Shown piece by piece: positions 53,858 to 63,631 of a stretch of DNA of 64,000 nt (position 1 is the first letter of the stretch; the number at the start of each line of letters is the position of its first letter). Source of the DNA: Bacteroidota bacterium (GTDB lineage Bacteria; Bacteroidota; Ignavibacteria; Tepidaquicellales; Tepidaquicellaceae); contig JAFDZP010000004.1 in the NCBI GenBank assembly GCA_018266835.1, forward strand, positions 1 to 64,000, read 5' to 3'. The position numbers and the translations under genes are program-made. The notes under the pieces were generated by a model, which worked only from the letters and a program-made list of their open reading frames with translations, was not told the DNA's origin and ran no database searches.

Positions 53858-54511
53858 ATGAAGATTTTCATAGATACAGCAAACCTAAATGAAATTAAAG
53901 AAGCAAACGACATGGGTTTGCTTGACGGTGTAACCACAAATCCATCTCTTGTAGCAAAAGAAGGGCATAAAGATTTTAAATCGATGCTTGAATCGATCTG
54001 TAAAATTGTAAACGGTGATATTTCCGCTGAAGTTGTTTCAACAGAATATGATGCAATTGTTAAAGAAGGAAGAGAGCTCGCAAAAATCCACCCGAATATT
54101 GTAGTTAAAGTCCCATTAATAAAAGAAGGTCTCAAAGCAGTCCGCACATTTGCTGATGAAGGTATCAGAACAAATGTAACGTTGTGCTTCTCGGCTTCGC
54201 AGGCAGTTCTTGCTGCCAAAGCAGGCGCATATATCATTAGTCCTTTCGTAGGAAGATTAGACGACATTTCACAAAACGGTATGGAACTGATCGCACAGAT
54301 GGTAAATATTTACAGAAACTATGATTACCAAACAAAAATTCTTGTTGCATCAGTAAGACATCCGCTGCATTTTGTTGATTCATGCATGCTCGGTGCAGAT
54401 ATTGCAACAATGCCGTTCAAAGTTATCGAACAGCTTGCAAAACATCCTTTAACAGATATCGGGCTTTCAAATTTCCTTAAAGACTGGGATAAACTGAACG
54501 CAGCTAAATAA
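53858..54511 (+). CDS. tal: Transaldolase (small TalC/FSA type)
   Basis: A 217-residue TIM-barrel aldolase. [42 protein letters not shown] (the Schiff-base Lys in KVPL) and [20 protein letters not shown] match the small transaldolases. These move dihydroxyacetone units in the pentose phosphate pathway; fructose-6-phosphate aldolase activity is an alternative. First gene of a run tal-VOC-gcvT-comB-ftsK with short gaps. Confidence 0.93.
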   Translation: MKIFIDTANLNEIKEANDMGLLDGVTTNPSLVAKEGHKDFKSMLESICKIVNGDISAEVVSTEYDAIVKEGRELAKIHPNIVVKVPLIKEGLKAVRTFADEGIRTNVTLCFSASQAVLAAKAGAYIISPFVGRLDDISQNGMELIAQMVNIYRNYDYQTKILVASVRHPLHFVDSCMLGADIATMPFKVIEQLAKHPLTDIGLSNFLKDWDKLNAAK

Positions 54512-54518
54512 ATTTATA

Positions 54519-54896
54519 ATGAATTTAAATCAGGTCACAATTTCAGTAAATGATTTTGATGCCTCGTTTGAGTTTTATAAAAAATTAGGGTTAGTCCCGA
54601 TAGTAAAGAGCGAACATTATGCAAGATTTGTTGCTGAAGGAAACGAAGCAACATTTTCTATTCACAAAAAAGATGAACACTTTTCAGGAACAGTAATTTA
54701 TTTTGAGTGCGATAGTTCGGAAAAGTTAGATGAAAAAGTGAGTGAGTTAAAATCCAAAGGATTTGAATTCACTGATGAGCTTGAAAACAAGCAATGGCTA
54801 TGGAGAGAGACACATTTAAAAGATCCTGACGGCAATGTTCTTTGTTTGTATTATGCGGGGGAAAATCGAGTCAATCCTCCCTGGAAATTAAAATAA
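54519..54896 (+). CDS. VOC (glyoxalase/bleomycin-resistance) family protein
   Basis: A 125-residue protein with the paired beta-alpha-beta repeats of the VOC fold: VTISVNDFDASFEFYKKLGL at the start and RETHLKDPDGNVLCLYYAG at the end, the latter with the usual metal-binding Asp-Pro-Asp-Gly turn region. The ligand is unknown. It lies 7 bases after tal and 19 before gcvT. Confidence 0.88.
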   Translation: MNLNQVTISVNDFDASFEFYKKLGLVPIVKSEHYARFVAEGNEATFSIHKKDEHFSGTVIYFECDSSEKLDEKVSELKSKGFEFTDELENKQWLWRETHLKDPDGNVLCLYYAGENRVNPPWKLK

Positions 54897-54915
54897 AAAT
54901 TAAATTCATAGATAA

Positions 54916-55998
54916 TTGAAAAAAACCACGTTCAATAATATTCATAAGAAGCTTGGCGCAAAGCTTGTTGAGTTTGCAGGATATGAAATGCCGATTCAGT
55001 ACGAAGGTATTATTGCAGAGCATAAGGCAGTGCGTGATTCAGTCGGAGTATTCGACGTATCACACATGGGTGAAGTTGAAGTAAGAGGTAAAGATGCATT
55101 TGCGTTTGTTCAGAAGTTAACTACCAATGATGTATCGAAACTTGAGAAAGGAAAAGTTCAGTATTCATCAATGTGTCTTGAGAACGGCGGAGTAATAGAC
55201 GACCTGCTAGTTTATCACTGCGGAGATTATTTTATGCTCGTTATCAATGCATCTAATATTGAAAAAGATCTAGAGTGGATGTCGAAGAATACATTCGGAG
55301 ATGTTGAGTTGAAAAATGTTTCCGATGAAGTTTCTCTTCTTGCAATACAGGGAAAGAACTCTTTACCAACACTGCAGAAATTAACAGATACAGATTTATC
55401 AAAGATAGAATATTATAATTTTGAATTCGGAAAGATTGCAGGAATCGACTGCATAATTTCTCACACAGGTTATACAGGTGAAAAAATCTGTTTTGAGATT
55501 TATTCAAAAACAGATATTCCGACATCGGAAAAATTATGGAATGAAATTTTCAAAGCCGGTGAAGAGTTTAATATAAAACCTATCGGCTTGGGCGCAAGAG
55601 ATACACTCAGACTTGAATATGCGTTCAGATTATACGGAAACGATATGGATGAAAATTACAATCCGCTTGAAGCAGGACTTGGATGGATTACCAAACTTGA
55701 TAAAGGCGAATTCAATGGACGCGAAGCTATGCAAAAATGCAAAGCCGAAGGACTGAAGAAAAAACTTGTAGGATTTATAGTTGATGACAGAATGGTTGCA
55801 AGGCACGGAGCAGAAGTTTATGCGGGCGATGAAAAAATCGGAGTTGTAACAAGCGGAAGCATGTCACCTATGCTTCAAAAAAATATCGGCCTCGCATATA
55901 TAAATGAAGGCCATAACAAAATCGGAACCCCAATAGAAATATTAATACGCGATAAGAAAATAAAAGCAACTATCGTTAAGACACCATTTTTAAATTAA
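54916..55998 (+). CDS. gcvT: Glycine cleavage system T protein (aminomethyltransferase)
   Basis: A 360-residue folate enzyme starting at TTG. It transfers the methylene of aminomethyl-lipoyl-H protein to tetrahydrofolate, releasing ammonia. FAGYEMPIQYEGIIAEH, GVFDVSHMGEVEVRG, YSSMCLENGGVIDDLLVY, LGARDTLRLEYAFRLYG and a C-terminal barrel with GVVTSGSMSPMLQKNIGLAY are GcvT signatures. The other glycine-cleavage genes (gcvH, gcvP) are not in this window. Confidence 0.95.
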   Translation: MKKTTFNNIHKKLGAKLVEFAGYEMPIQYEGIIAEHKAVRDSVGVFDVSHMGEVEVRGKDAFAFVQKLTTNDVSKLEKGKVQYSSMCLENGGVIDDLLVYHCGDYFMLVINASNIEKDLEWMSKNTFGDVELKNVSDEVSLLAIQGKNSLPTLQKLTDTDLSKIEYYNFEFGKIAGIDCIISHTGYTGEKICFEIYSKTDIPTSEKLWNEIFKAGEEFNIKPIGLGARDTLRLEYAFRLYGNDMDENYNPLEAGLGWITKLDKGEFNGREAMQKCKAEGLKKKLVGFIVDDRMVARHGAEVYAGDEKIGVVTSGSMSPMLQKNIGLAYINEGHNKIGTPIEILIRDKKIKATIVKTPFLN

Positions 55999-56021
55999 TT
56001 AAAACAGAAAGTTCTTAGTAC

Positions 56022-56864
56022 ATGATAAATATAACCGTATATCTTACTCATTCACTGGTTACAGATGAGCTGACTTTAAAAGGTAAAAATGTAATTATAA
56101 TAGATGCGCTTCGTGCAACTTCTACAATTCCCACTGCACTTGTAAACGGCGCGAAGGAAGTAATTCCTACTGAGAATGCAGCTACTGCAGTCCGTGTTGC
56201 AAAGGGTTCTGCCAACGCATTGTTATGCGGAGAGCGAGGCGGAAAAATAATTGAAGGATTTAATCTTGGCAATTCTCCTCTGGAATATACTCCTGAAGTT
56301 ATAAAAGATAAATCGCTTGTGTTCTCCACAACAAACGGAACAGTTGCAATATCAAAAGCTAAGTATTCGAAGAACTGCATCATTGCAAGCTTTGTAAATC
56401 TTAAAGCAGTTGTAGAGTATCTGAAAGAACTTAATGAAGACTTCGTAATAATCTGCTCAGGCAAACTGAATAACTTCTGTATAGAAGATGCAGTCTGCGC
56501 AGGAATGATTGTAAATAAGCTTATCGATAAGCACGAAGAAAATTATTTTTTAAGCGACCCTGAAAACGCAGTTTTAACTTTAGCTAAATCATTTGCATAT
56601 GAGAAGAGCAAAATCTCTTCAACGAAAGTTTTGAACATGATGAAGATTTCAGAGCATGGAAAATATTTAGTCGAGCTTGGATTTGAAAAAGATTTAGAAT
56701 TCTGTTCTACCATAGACAGCATACCAAGTATTCCGATGCTTAAAGGCGGAATAATAAAATTAAAAGAACAGTTCGAAGGTGAATCAAACCAGAAAGCACA
56801 GATGAAAAAGCTTAGTCTGACTACCGATAAAGAGGAAGCCGGCACTGCAAAAGACGTCGCATAA
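56022..56864 (+). CDS. comB: 2-phosphosulfolactate phosphatase family protein
   Basis: A 280-residue protein with ComB motifs: IIIDALRATSTIPTAL, LLCGERGGKIIEGFNLGNSP, STTNGTVAI and CSGKLNNFCIEDAVCAG. ComB removes phosphate from 2-phosphosulfolactate in coenzyme M synthesis of methanogens; many bacteria carry it without that pathway, where it may make sulfolactate or another product. No comA or comC partner is adjacent. It is 23 bases after gcvT and 43 before ftsK. Confidence 0.9.
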   Translation: MINITVYLTHSLVTDELTLKGKNVIIIDALRATSTIPTALVNGAKEVIPTENAATAVRVAKGSANALLCGERGGKIIEGFNLGNSPLEYTPEVIKDKSLVFSTTNGTVAISKAKYSKNCIIASFVNLKAVVEYLKELNEDFVIICSGKLNNFCIEDAVCAGMIVNKLIDKHEENYFLSDPENAVLTLAKSFAYEKSKISSTKVLNMMKISEHGKYLVELGFEKDLEFCSTIDSIPSIPMLKGGIIKLKEQFEGESNQKAQMKKLSLTTDKEEAGTAKDVA

Positions 56865-56907
56865 AAAGTATTAAGAAGATATAAAGAACGGATAAAAGAT
56901 AATCACT

Positions 56908-59526
56908 ATGGCACGCACTGCGAAAATAAAAGCAAAAGAATCCCGACGCTCTAAAACTCAAAAAGAGGATTTTGAGATCTCTGCCGACGCTAAAAAGCAG
57001 ATGCTGGGATTTTTATTAATTGTCCTCAGTATTTTACTTTTTCTTTCGCTTGTAACATTCTCACCAAAAGATTCCACATTAATAGATACATTCGAGTTCA
57101 GAAAATTATTTAACTTCAAAAGTCCCGAACAGTGCTTTAACTGGCTCGGCATCGGCGGAGCATATGTATCCGCTTTCTTCATAAAAGATTTCTTCGGTTA
57201 TTATTCAATATTTATTCCTGTAATTTTATTTGCTCTCGGCTTTCCACTTCTATGGAAAAAGCCATTGGGAAGATATATTCAGTTCAGTATTTTTGCATTT
57301 TTTATGATGGTAATACTTGGTGTATCAACAGGATTATTAAAAATTTTAGCAGGAACAAATACAGGATTTTTACAATACGCCGGCGGAGCAGGTGATACAT
57401 GGGCAACAATTTTTTATAAGATACTCGGAGGAGTAGGGGCATCAGTAGTATTTTTCTTTTTGTTCGTGCTTGATGCATTCTTAATGATTGACGGAAGCAT
57501 TGTAAAAACTCTTGCCAGAATTAAATTATTATTCTTAAGATTTATTGAAAGCTTTAAGAAGCATGAAGAAGATCTGACAACTCAGCAGGAGACGAAAAAC
57601 AATTTAAGAAAAGCTGCGGATGAAGATAAAATAAAATTGGGATTTATACCTGCGGAGCAGGACCCTATTAAAGCAGAGAAGGACAGAATAAAAAAATTAC
57701 GAGGCGCAAAAACACTTCCGATTCAGGAAGTTGATTTAATTAAAGAGACTGAAATTAATCGCCCAAAAGAAATTGAGTCGGCATTTATAAATGTAGAAAG
57801 AGATCCGTTTGAAGTTATACCGAAAGATGAAATAATTGATACTAAGGATGATATTAAAGAAGAACCGAAACTTAAGCAAAGAGTAAAATCCGAAAGGCTT
57901 AAGAAAAAAGAAGCGCCTAATTTTGAAGATGCATTTGTAGGGACAGAGATAAATAAAGGTGATAAAACTGAAATAGATATAAATCCCGAGAACTCCAATG
58001 AGCTTGAAGGACTTATGGGAAAAGATGAAGATGATTTCGTTGAAGAAAAACTTGAAGGATATAAATTTCCGGGTATAGATTTACTAATAGAGCAGACGAA
58101 AGAAGAGCTTGAAGTTATTCCCGATGAAGAATTAACAGGCAACGGAAGATTATTACAGGAAAAATTGTTAAAGTTCGGAATTGAAATTGAAAAAGTTTTT
58201 GCAACTCCCGGACCGGTTGTAACATTATACGAACTTGTACCGGCAGCAGATGTAAAACTTTCAAAGATTGAATCCTTACAGGATGATATTGCCCTTGCTA
58301 TGAAGGCCAAAGGAATAAGATTAATTATTCCTATTCCCGGCAAAGGAACCGTGGGTGTTGAAATCCCGAATCGCAAAGCGCAGATGGTAAGAATTAGAAG
58401 CTTAGTTTCTTCACAACGATATGCTTCCACTGAAAAGCTTCTGCCAATTGCTATGGGTAAAACTATCGATGGTGAAGTGTTCATTGATGACCTTGCGAAG
58501 ATGCCTCACGTTTTAATTGCAGGAGCAACTGGTTCAGGTAAGTCAGTCGGTATTAACACAATTATTGCCAGCCTGATTTATAAAATGCATCCGTCCGACT
58601 TGAAGTTCGTAATGATTGACCCGAAGAAAATTGAACTTAACTTATATTCAAAATTAAAGAAACATTATCTTGCATCTTCAAGTGATATTAATGAAAGCAT
58701 TGTTACTAGTCCCCAGAATGCAGTGAGCATTTTAAAAAGTCTTACAGTGGAAATGGATAACCGTTACGATAAACTTGCCAATGCAGGAGTAAGAAATATA
58801 GAAGCATATAATGCTAAGTACAAAGAAGGAAAGCTGACCAGCACAGAATTTATCCGTCACAAAAAAATGCCGTACATAGTAGTTATCATTGATGAGCTTG
58901 CCGATCTTATGATTACAGCTAAGAAAGATATTGAAGAGCCGATTGCACGTCTTGCGCAGATGGCAAGAGCAGTTGGTATTCACTTAGTCGTTGCGACACA
59001 AAGACCTTCGACTGACGTTATCACAGGTGTCATAAAAGCAAATTTCCCTGTGAGAATTGCATATCAGGTAGCTTCGCAGATTGACTCCCGTACCATTATG
59101 GATATGAAAGGCGCAGAGCAGTTACTGAGAAACGGCGACATGCTTTATATGTCATCTTCATCACAGAAACCGATAAGAATCCAGAATGCATTTATCTCCA
59201 CTGAAGAGTGTGAGCTTATTGCAGAATTCGTCGATGCTCAGGTAGGATTTAAAAAACCTTATCTGCTTCCTTCACTTGTTGAACGAAGAACTTTCAACGG
59301 AGAAGATGAGGAGAGAGATGAGCTCTTTGAAGAAGCAGCAAGACTTGTAGTAAAGCTTGGGCAGTGTTCTACATCAACATTACAGAGAAGATTGAAACTT
59401 GGTTATGCCAGAGCAGCCCGTATAGTTGATCAGATGGAGCTTGCAGGAATTGTCGGCAGCGGCAACGGAGCTAAGGGCAGAGAGATACTTGTAGGAGAAG
59501 AGGATTTAGAAGGGATATTTTATTAG
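56908..59526 (+). CDS. ftsK: DNA translocase FtsK/SpoIIIE
   Basis: An 872-residue septal DNA pump that moves chromosome ends apart during division. The N-terminal 200 residues hold four membrane helices. A charged linker (about 210-400) follows, then the alpha/beta motor with Walker A GATGSGKSVG near 540 and Walker B-like YIVVIIDELADLM, then a C-terminal gamma winged-helix domain (STSTLQRRLKLGYARAARIV) that reads KOPS-type sequences. Length and order are normal for the family. The hairpin element copy 2 lies 28 bases after the stop. Confidence 0.97.
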   Translation: MARTAKIKAKESRRSKTQKEDFEISADAKKQMLGFLLIVLSILLFLSLVTFSPKDSTLIDTFEFRKLFNFKSPEQCFNWLGIGGAYVSAFFIKDFFGYYSIFIPVILFALGFPLLWKKPLGRYIQFSIFAFFMMVILGVSTGLLKILAGTNTGFLQYAGGAGDTWATIFYKILGGVGASVVFFFLFVLDAFLMIDGSIVKTLARIKLLFLRFIESFKKHEEDLTTQQETKNNLRKAADEDKIKLGFIPAEQDPIKAEKDRIKKLRGAKTLPIQEVDLIKETEINRPKEIESAFINVERDPFEVIPKDEIIDTKDDIKEEPKLKQRVKSERLKKKEAPNFEDAFVGTEINKGDKTEIDINPENSNELEGLMGKDEDDFVEEKLEGYKFPGIDLLIEQTKEELEVIPDEELTGNGRLLQEKLLKFGIEIEKVFATPGPVVTLYELVPAADVKLSKIESLQDDIALAMKAKGIRLIIPIPGKGTVGVEIPNRKAQMVRIRSLVSSQRYASTEKLLPIAMGKTIDGEVFIDDLAKMPHVLIAGATGSGKSVGINTIIASLIYKMHPSDLKFVMIDPKKIELNLYSKLKKHYLASSSDINESIVTSPQNAVSILKSLTVEMDNRYDKLANAGVRNIEAYNAKYKEGKLTSTEFIRHKKMPYIVVIIDELADLMITAKKDIEEPIARLAQMARAVGIHLVVATQRPSTDVITGVIKANFPVRIAYQVASQIDSRTIMDMKGAEQLLRNGDMLYMSSSSQKPIRIQNAFISTEECELIAEFVDAQVGFKKPYLLPSLVERRTFNGEDEERDELFEEAARLVVKLGQCSTSTLQRRLKLGYARAARIVDQMELAGIVGSGNGAKGREILVGEEDLEGIFY

Positions 59527-59876
59527 TCTTATATCACTAATAAAACATAGGACAAAACTTACGCCCCCTCGTAAGTTTTACAATAAATCTTTGAAAAAAT
59601 AAGCATTTAAAACGAAGTTGTCGTATCTGCATTTGATTTATCATTAATTTACAATTCTTATTAGCTAAAAACTTTACACACCAGCTTCTTAGTTTAAATT
59701 CATCCCTTTATTAATCCTTAACAGTATTGTCATCTGACTCTAAGAAAAATTCTTTCAGTTATTCCATAATTACTTTTCCATTGAAAACGGAAATTATTTT
59801 GATAATATTGTTAGATTCATTACATCATAATTTTGGAAGGAGATTGCAATTTTTAAAAAATAAACCTAACAAAGCT
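59527..59876. other. 350-bp gene-free region with hairpin element
   Basis: Apart from the hairpin at 59555-59578 nothing clear is visible. A TTG-started extension of the downstream subtilase frame begins at 59727 but has no protein-like family match and is treated as untranslated. A GGAAGGAG-like stretch at 59834-59842 is too far from the chosen ATG to be its ribosome site. Confidence 0.5.
59555..59578 (+). repeat. 24-base hairpin element, copy 2 (3' of ftsK)
   Basis: Arms AAACTTACG and CGTAAGTTT with loop CCCCCT. It is the exact reverse complement of copy 1 on the plus strand, so both read the same way relative to their upstream genes (ftsK and dinB). Confidence 0.75.
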
Positions 59877-62765
59877 ATGAGAAGCAAAAAATTATTATTT
59901 CCGCTATTTCTTTTCCTTTCTTTAACTCTATTCAGTTTTAATTCTACAGAGAAGTTCGAATATCTTGCCGGCGGTAAAGTTATTAAACGCTTATCGGACG
60001 GAGCAAAATATCAGTCAGGTGTTGTCAACATCAAATTTAAAAGCGCTCAGTTTTCTTTCGGAGAAAAAAGATTTGGTATTGCAGGCATCGATAATATTTT
60101 ATCATCTTACTCTGTAAACAAAGTTCTGCAAATGTTTCCTTTGAAACATGACTACAAAAAATGGACTATCGGAGATGACGACCTTGCGAGAATTTTCAGA
60201 TTTACCTATGATAACTCAACTGATCCTGCAGAGCTATCTAAAATTCTTATGGAGAAAAACAGAGACATTATAGAGTGGGTTGAACCGGCTTACATCTATG
60301 ACCCTGACTACACTCCGAACGACCCTACCTTAGCAGCTCAGTATCATATTTCAAAAATTAACGCAATCCAGGCATGGGATATTACTAAAGGTGATACAAC
60401 CATGATAATCGGAATTGTTGATACAGGAAGTGATTTAGACCATCCCGATTTAGCTGCGAATATTTATCATAATCCCGGAGAGAATGGATTAGACGGACTA
60501 GGACATGACAAACGAACTAACGGAATTGATGACGACGGCAACGGTTATATTGATGACTGGCAGGGATGGGATGTGAGAATGGGAGATAACGACCCGAACG
60601 TTGTAATCGGTGGTGACGGCTCTCATGGCTCGCACGTATCAGGCTGCGCAGCACAGGTAACGGATAACGGAATAAACGGCGCAGGAGTCGGATTCAAGTG
60701 TAAGCTTCTTATAACAAAACACTGGGATGATAACTCAAACACAGGTCTGTGGGATACAGATAACGGGATTGTTTATGCATATCAGAACGGAGCAAAAGTA
60801 ATCAACTGTTCATTCGGCTCTTCAACATTCAGCGCATTTTCACAAAACGTCTGTAACAATGCATGGAATGCAGGTGCTGTTATCTGCGGTTCAGCAGGTA
60901 ACGGAGATGCAAACGGAGTCGGTCAGAACTGGGCAAGATATCCTGCATCATACGATAACGTAGTTTCAGTCGCTGCAACAACATCAGGTGACGTCAAAAC
61001 AGGATTTTCAAATTTCCATACTACTGTAGATATCTCTGCTCCCGGGCAGGGAATAAACAGCACTTATTTCAATAATTCTTATTCTGCGTTAGACGGTACT
61101 TCCATGTCTTCGCCTATTACTGCCGGAACAACTGCATTAATAAGATGCGTTCATCCTGAATGGACACCTGCTCAGGTAGTGGACAGATTGAAATTAGGTG
61201 TAGACAGTATCTATAATTTAAATCCAACTTACGTCGGGCTTCTTGGCACAGGAAGAGTTAATGCTTTTAAGTGTGTTACAGAGAAACCGATTGTTACAAT
61301 TTCATCTTTTGCTTCAAGTGATTCACTATACGGCAACAACGATAAGATTTATGATATTAATGAAAAAGTAACCGTTGTATTAAATTATAAGAACACATGG
61401 CTTGCAGGAAATAATGTATCACTGAGATTAACAACTACTGACCCTAATATAGAAATTACAAAAGATTCGGTTTTTGTGGGTAACCTTGCTGCATATGGTT
61501 CTTACGCTACATCGCTTGCAAATACTTTTGAAATAAAAGCAAAGCCGGGATGTCCGTTTGATAGAAATGTAACTTTCAAATTAGCTTACTCAAATACTGC
61601 TTACTCGGATAACTCCGCAAATACTTTTACAATAAAATTCAGAGAAGGAATTGCAGTACATAACTCCAATAATCTGACTTTATCAGTGACAAAAGATGGA
61701 GCTATTGGCAAAAAAGCACAGGCATACGGCAACGGATTATTTATAAATAACGGAAGCCTCAATCAGATTTTTGAAGCGGGACTTATGATAGGTACAGGCA
61801 ATACAAAAGTCTCTGACGTCTGTAGAAAAGGAACTACACCTGCAAATGCATCGGATACAGATTTTGTTGCTACATCAACATATATAGTAAACAAGGTTGG
61901 TAACGACCAGTTCGGTTACGGTTCATTTAATGATGAAGGAGCGGGTGATAATAAAATAGGCGTAGAAGTAATTCAGAAAAGTTTTTCTTTTGCTGAGCCG
62001 AACAATGCTAATGCAGTTCTTTTCAGATACAAACTGAAGAATAACAGCGGAGCTCCTATATCAAATTTATATTTCGGAATTTATTCATTCTTCTCTCCTG
62101 ATAATCTTTTAGGCGGTAACACAACAGGACTTGAGCAGGATTTGAAATTAGCTTATACATTTAACAGTCCGTCATCACCTTATCTTGGAATTGCATTGTT
62201 GACAGGTCAGACTTTAAGTTACAAACCGCTAAACGGAACAGATGTTATAAACGGATTTACAACTCAGGAGAAATGGGATGCTCTTTCAAACGGAATCAAC
62301 ACAACAACTCTGGGACCGGGGAATGTATGTTTTGTAATTTCTGCCGGTGCGCTTACCCTTGCTGCAGGTGATACAACAACAATAGGATTTGCTTTGGTGA
62401 AGGGCAGCAGTCTGGCTGATTTAAGGACAAACACTCAGAACGCGAAAGAAAAATTTTTTACATCTACAGATGTAAAAAATGTAAGCCAGATAATTCCATC
62501 AAAGTATGAATTGCTTCAGAATTATCCGAATCCTTTTAACCCGACTACTAAGATTAGATTTAATCTTACAAAATCAGATTTCGTTTCTCTGAAAGTGTTT
62601 GATATCACAGGAAAACAAGTTGCATCACTTGTAAACCAGATTTTACAGCCGGGAGAATTCGAGACTGAGTTTAACGGTGCGAACTTATCCAGCGGAGTAT
62701 ATTATTACAGATTAGAGTCGGCCGCTTTGGGAATTCAGACCAGGACGATGATGCTTATAAAATAA
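59877..62765 (+). CDS. Secreted subtilisin-like (S8) protease with T9SS sorting domain
   Basis: A 962-residue exported serine protease. It has a signal peptide (KLLFPLFLFLSLTLFSFN), a propeptide-like region to about 145, and an S8 catalytic domain with D182 in GIVDTGSDLDHPDL, H250 in SHGSHVSG and S409 in GTSMSSPITAG. A long beta-sandwich region (about 480-870) and a T9SS sorting domain (LQNYPNPFNPTTKI, VFDITGKQVA, SSGVYYYRL) follow. The frame extends to a TTG at 59727, but the ATG at 59877 gives the signal peptide. It likely digests extracellular protein. Confidence 0.92.
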   Translation: MRSKKLLFPLFLFLSLTLFSFNSTEKFEYLAGGKVIKRLSDGAKYQSGVVNIKFKSAQFSFGEKRFGIAGIDNILSSYSVNKVLQMFPLKHDYKKWTIGDDDLARIFRFTYDNSTDPAELSKILMEKNRDIIEWVEPAYIYDPDYTPNDPTLAAQYHISKINAIQAWDITKGDTTMIIGIVDTGSDLDHPDLAANIYHNPGENGLDGLGHDKRTNGIDDDGNGYIDDWQGWDVRMGDNDPNVVIGGDGSHGSHVSGCAAQVTDNGINGAGVGFKCKLLITKHWDDNSNTGLWDTDNGIVYAYQNGAKVINCSFGSSTFSAFSQNVCNNAWNAGAVICGSAGNGDANGVGQNWARYPASYDNVVSVAATTSGDVKTGFSNFHTTVDISAPGQGINSTYFNNSYSALDGTSMSSPITAGTTALIRCVHPEWTPAQVVDRLKLGVDSIYNLNPTYVGLLGTGRVNAFKCVTEKPIVTISSFASSDSLYGNNDKIYDINEKVTVVLNYKNTWLAGNNVSLRLTTTDPNIEITKDSVFVGNLAAYGSYATSLANTFEIKAKPGCPFDRNVTFKLAYSNTAYSDNSANTFTIKFREGIAVHNSNNLTLSVTKDGAIGKKAQAYGNGLFINNGSLNQIFEAGLMIGTGNTKVSDVCRKGTTPANASDTDFVATSTYIVNKVGNDQFGYGSFNDEGAGDNKIGVEVIQKSFSFAEPNNANAVLFRYKLKNNSGAPISNLYFGIYSFFSPDNLLGGNTTGLEQDLKLAYTFNSPSSPYLGIALLTGQTLSYKPLNGTDVINGFTTQEKWDALSNGINTTTLGPGNVCFVISAGALTLAAGDTTTIGFALVKGSSLADLRTNTQNAKEKFFTSTDVKNVSQIIPSKYELLQNYPNPFNPTTKIRFNLTKSDFVSLKVFDITGKQVASLVNQILQPGEFETEFNGANLSSGVYYYRLESAALGIQTRTMMLIK

Positions 62766-62779
62766 GATTAATAAATTTT

Positions 62780-62819
62780 AGCTTACGGAATATACAATTG
62801 TTCCGTAAGCTGATTTTTT
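62780..62819 (+). terminator. Terminator of the subtilase gene
   Basis: Arms AGCTTACGGAA and TTCCGTAAGCT, 10-base loop, then six T. Confidence 0.92.
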
Positions 62820-62882
62820 CAAATAAAATTTTATACTTTAATTTAATAATACCACTTATTAGTTTAGGATTGATAATACTAA

Positions 62883-63227
62883 GTGAAAAAAATTACCCCA
62901 ATCATATTATTAACCGCTCTGCTCTTTAATGTATCAGGATTCTTAATTGCATGTCATTATTTTCCTGTAGATGAAACCTCAGAGTTTACAAAAATATTTA
63001 AAACTGAAAACAGTTTAGAAAATATTATCATTGAAATAAACGAATCCGAAGACAATTCAAATAATGATTATTCTGATGTTCAGTTTCAGAATTTTTTATT
63101 CCATTCTAATAAACGGCAAAATTTAATTAAGCAGACAATTTGTCTGGCTTCAATAATAGATATTCCCCCTGTTTTACAATCTCAATGTATTTCACCTGAC
63201 GGAGTTCCTCCAAAGAGCATAATCTAA
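62883..63227 (+). CDS. Small membrane-anchored or exported protein, unknown
   Basis: A 114-residue frame starting at GTG. An N-terminal hydrophobic helix (ITPIILLTALLFNVSGFLIA) precedes an acidic, Asn/Ser-rich region and a C-terminal stretch with two Cys (KQTICLASI and QSQCISPDG). The organisation resembles small Bacteroidota membrane proteins, but no family is recognised. A 66-residue frame on the opposite strand overlaps it and is less convincing. Confidence 0.5.
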   Translation: MKKITPIILLTALLFNVSGFLIACHYFPVDETSEFTKIFKTENSLENIIIEINESEDNSNNDYSDVQFQNFLFHSNKRQNLIKQTICLASIIDIPPVLQSQCISPDGVPPKSII

Positions 63228-63336
63228 GCTTAAAATTCCAAATTAAATTTTTTTTAAAAAAATCGAAAGGGATATTTTCTTTCGGTGACCAAATAGCATT
63301 TGACGGCTTAAAATTCCTCCAAATCAAATTAAAAAA

Positions 63337-63525
63337 ATGATTTCATTATTTAATGTAAAACCATTGTTAACAGTTTTTGTTTCAGAACAGTCCGTTCGTT
63401 CTTATTCGGAAGATAAGGGGAGTACTGAAGCAGGAGAAAGTTCAGAAGAGCAGTATATAGTATCTGCTGAAGATACAGAGAACTACGGAAAGATTTACAA
63501 AAATATCAACAGGTCAACTAAGTAA
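63337..63525 (+). CDS. Possible small protein, unknown
   Basis: A 62-residue frame with ATG after an A-rich stretch. It has a short hydrophobic start (FNVKPLLTVFVSEQ) and an acidic Ser/Glu-rich remainder. Codon use looks like that of neighbouring genes, but there is no homology to rely on. Confidence 0.4.
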   Translation: MISLFNVKPLLTVFVSEQSVRSYSEDKGSTEAGESSEEQYIVSAEDTENYGKIYKNINRSTK

Positions 63526-63534
63526 AAAGATTTT

Positions 63535-63615
63535 TGTGAGCACGGGAAGGATTGCCGGATTTAGCCGGTTTTAAAACGGGAGTAGGGTACTGTCTCAATC
63601 AATACTGTGCTCACA
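63535..63615. other. 81-bp structured element with 9-bp terminal inverted repeats
   Basis: Ends TGTGAGCAC and GTGCTCACA are complementary. Inside are GCCGG/CCGGT and the palindrome GTTTTAAAAC, and the base composition is less AT-rich than the surroundings. It lies between two convergent genes; terminator, small RNA or MITE-like remnant are all possible. Confidence 0.55.
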
Positions 63616-63631
63616 TATTTATTTACAGAAA

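Noticed and set aside
57723..58484. 253-residue minus-strand frame inside ftsK
   Set aside because: Ser/Ile-rich shadow of the ftsK linker and motor region, which is clearly coding on the plus strand.
59727..59876. N-terminal extension of the subtilase from a TTG
   Set aside because: It would place a 50-residue segment before a perfect signal peptide; the ATG at 59877 is far more likely.
63262..63310. Possible c-di-GMP type riboswitch before the 62-residue frame
   Set aside because: A small CGAAAG/CTTTCG hairpin followed by GGTGAC is seen, but the rest of the GEMM consensus is missing.
63229..63320. Direct repeat GCTTAAAATTCC, 78 bp apart
   Set aside because: Only 12 bases, in AT-rich sequence, with no clear function; could be chance.
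63127..63327. 66-residue minus-strand frame
   Set aside because: It overlaps the 3' part of the better plus-strand frame and runs into non-coding sequence; no family resemblance.
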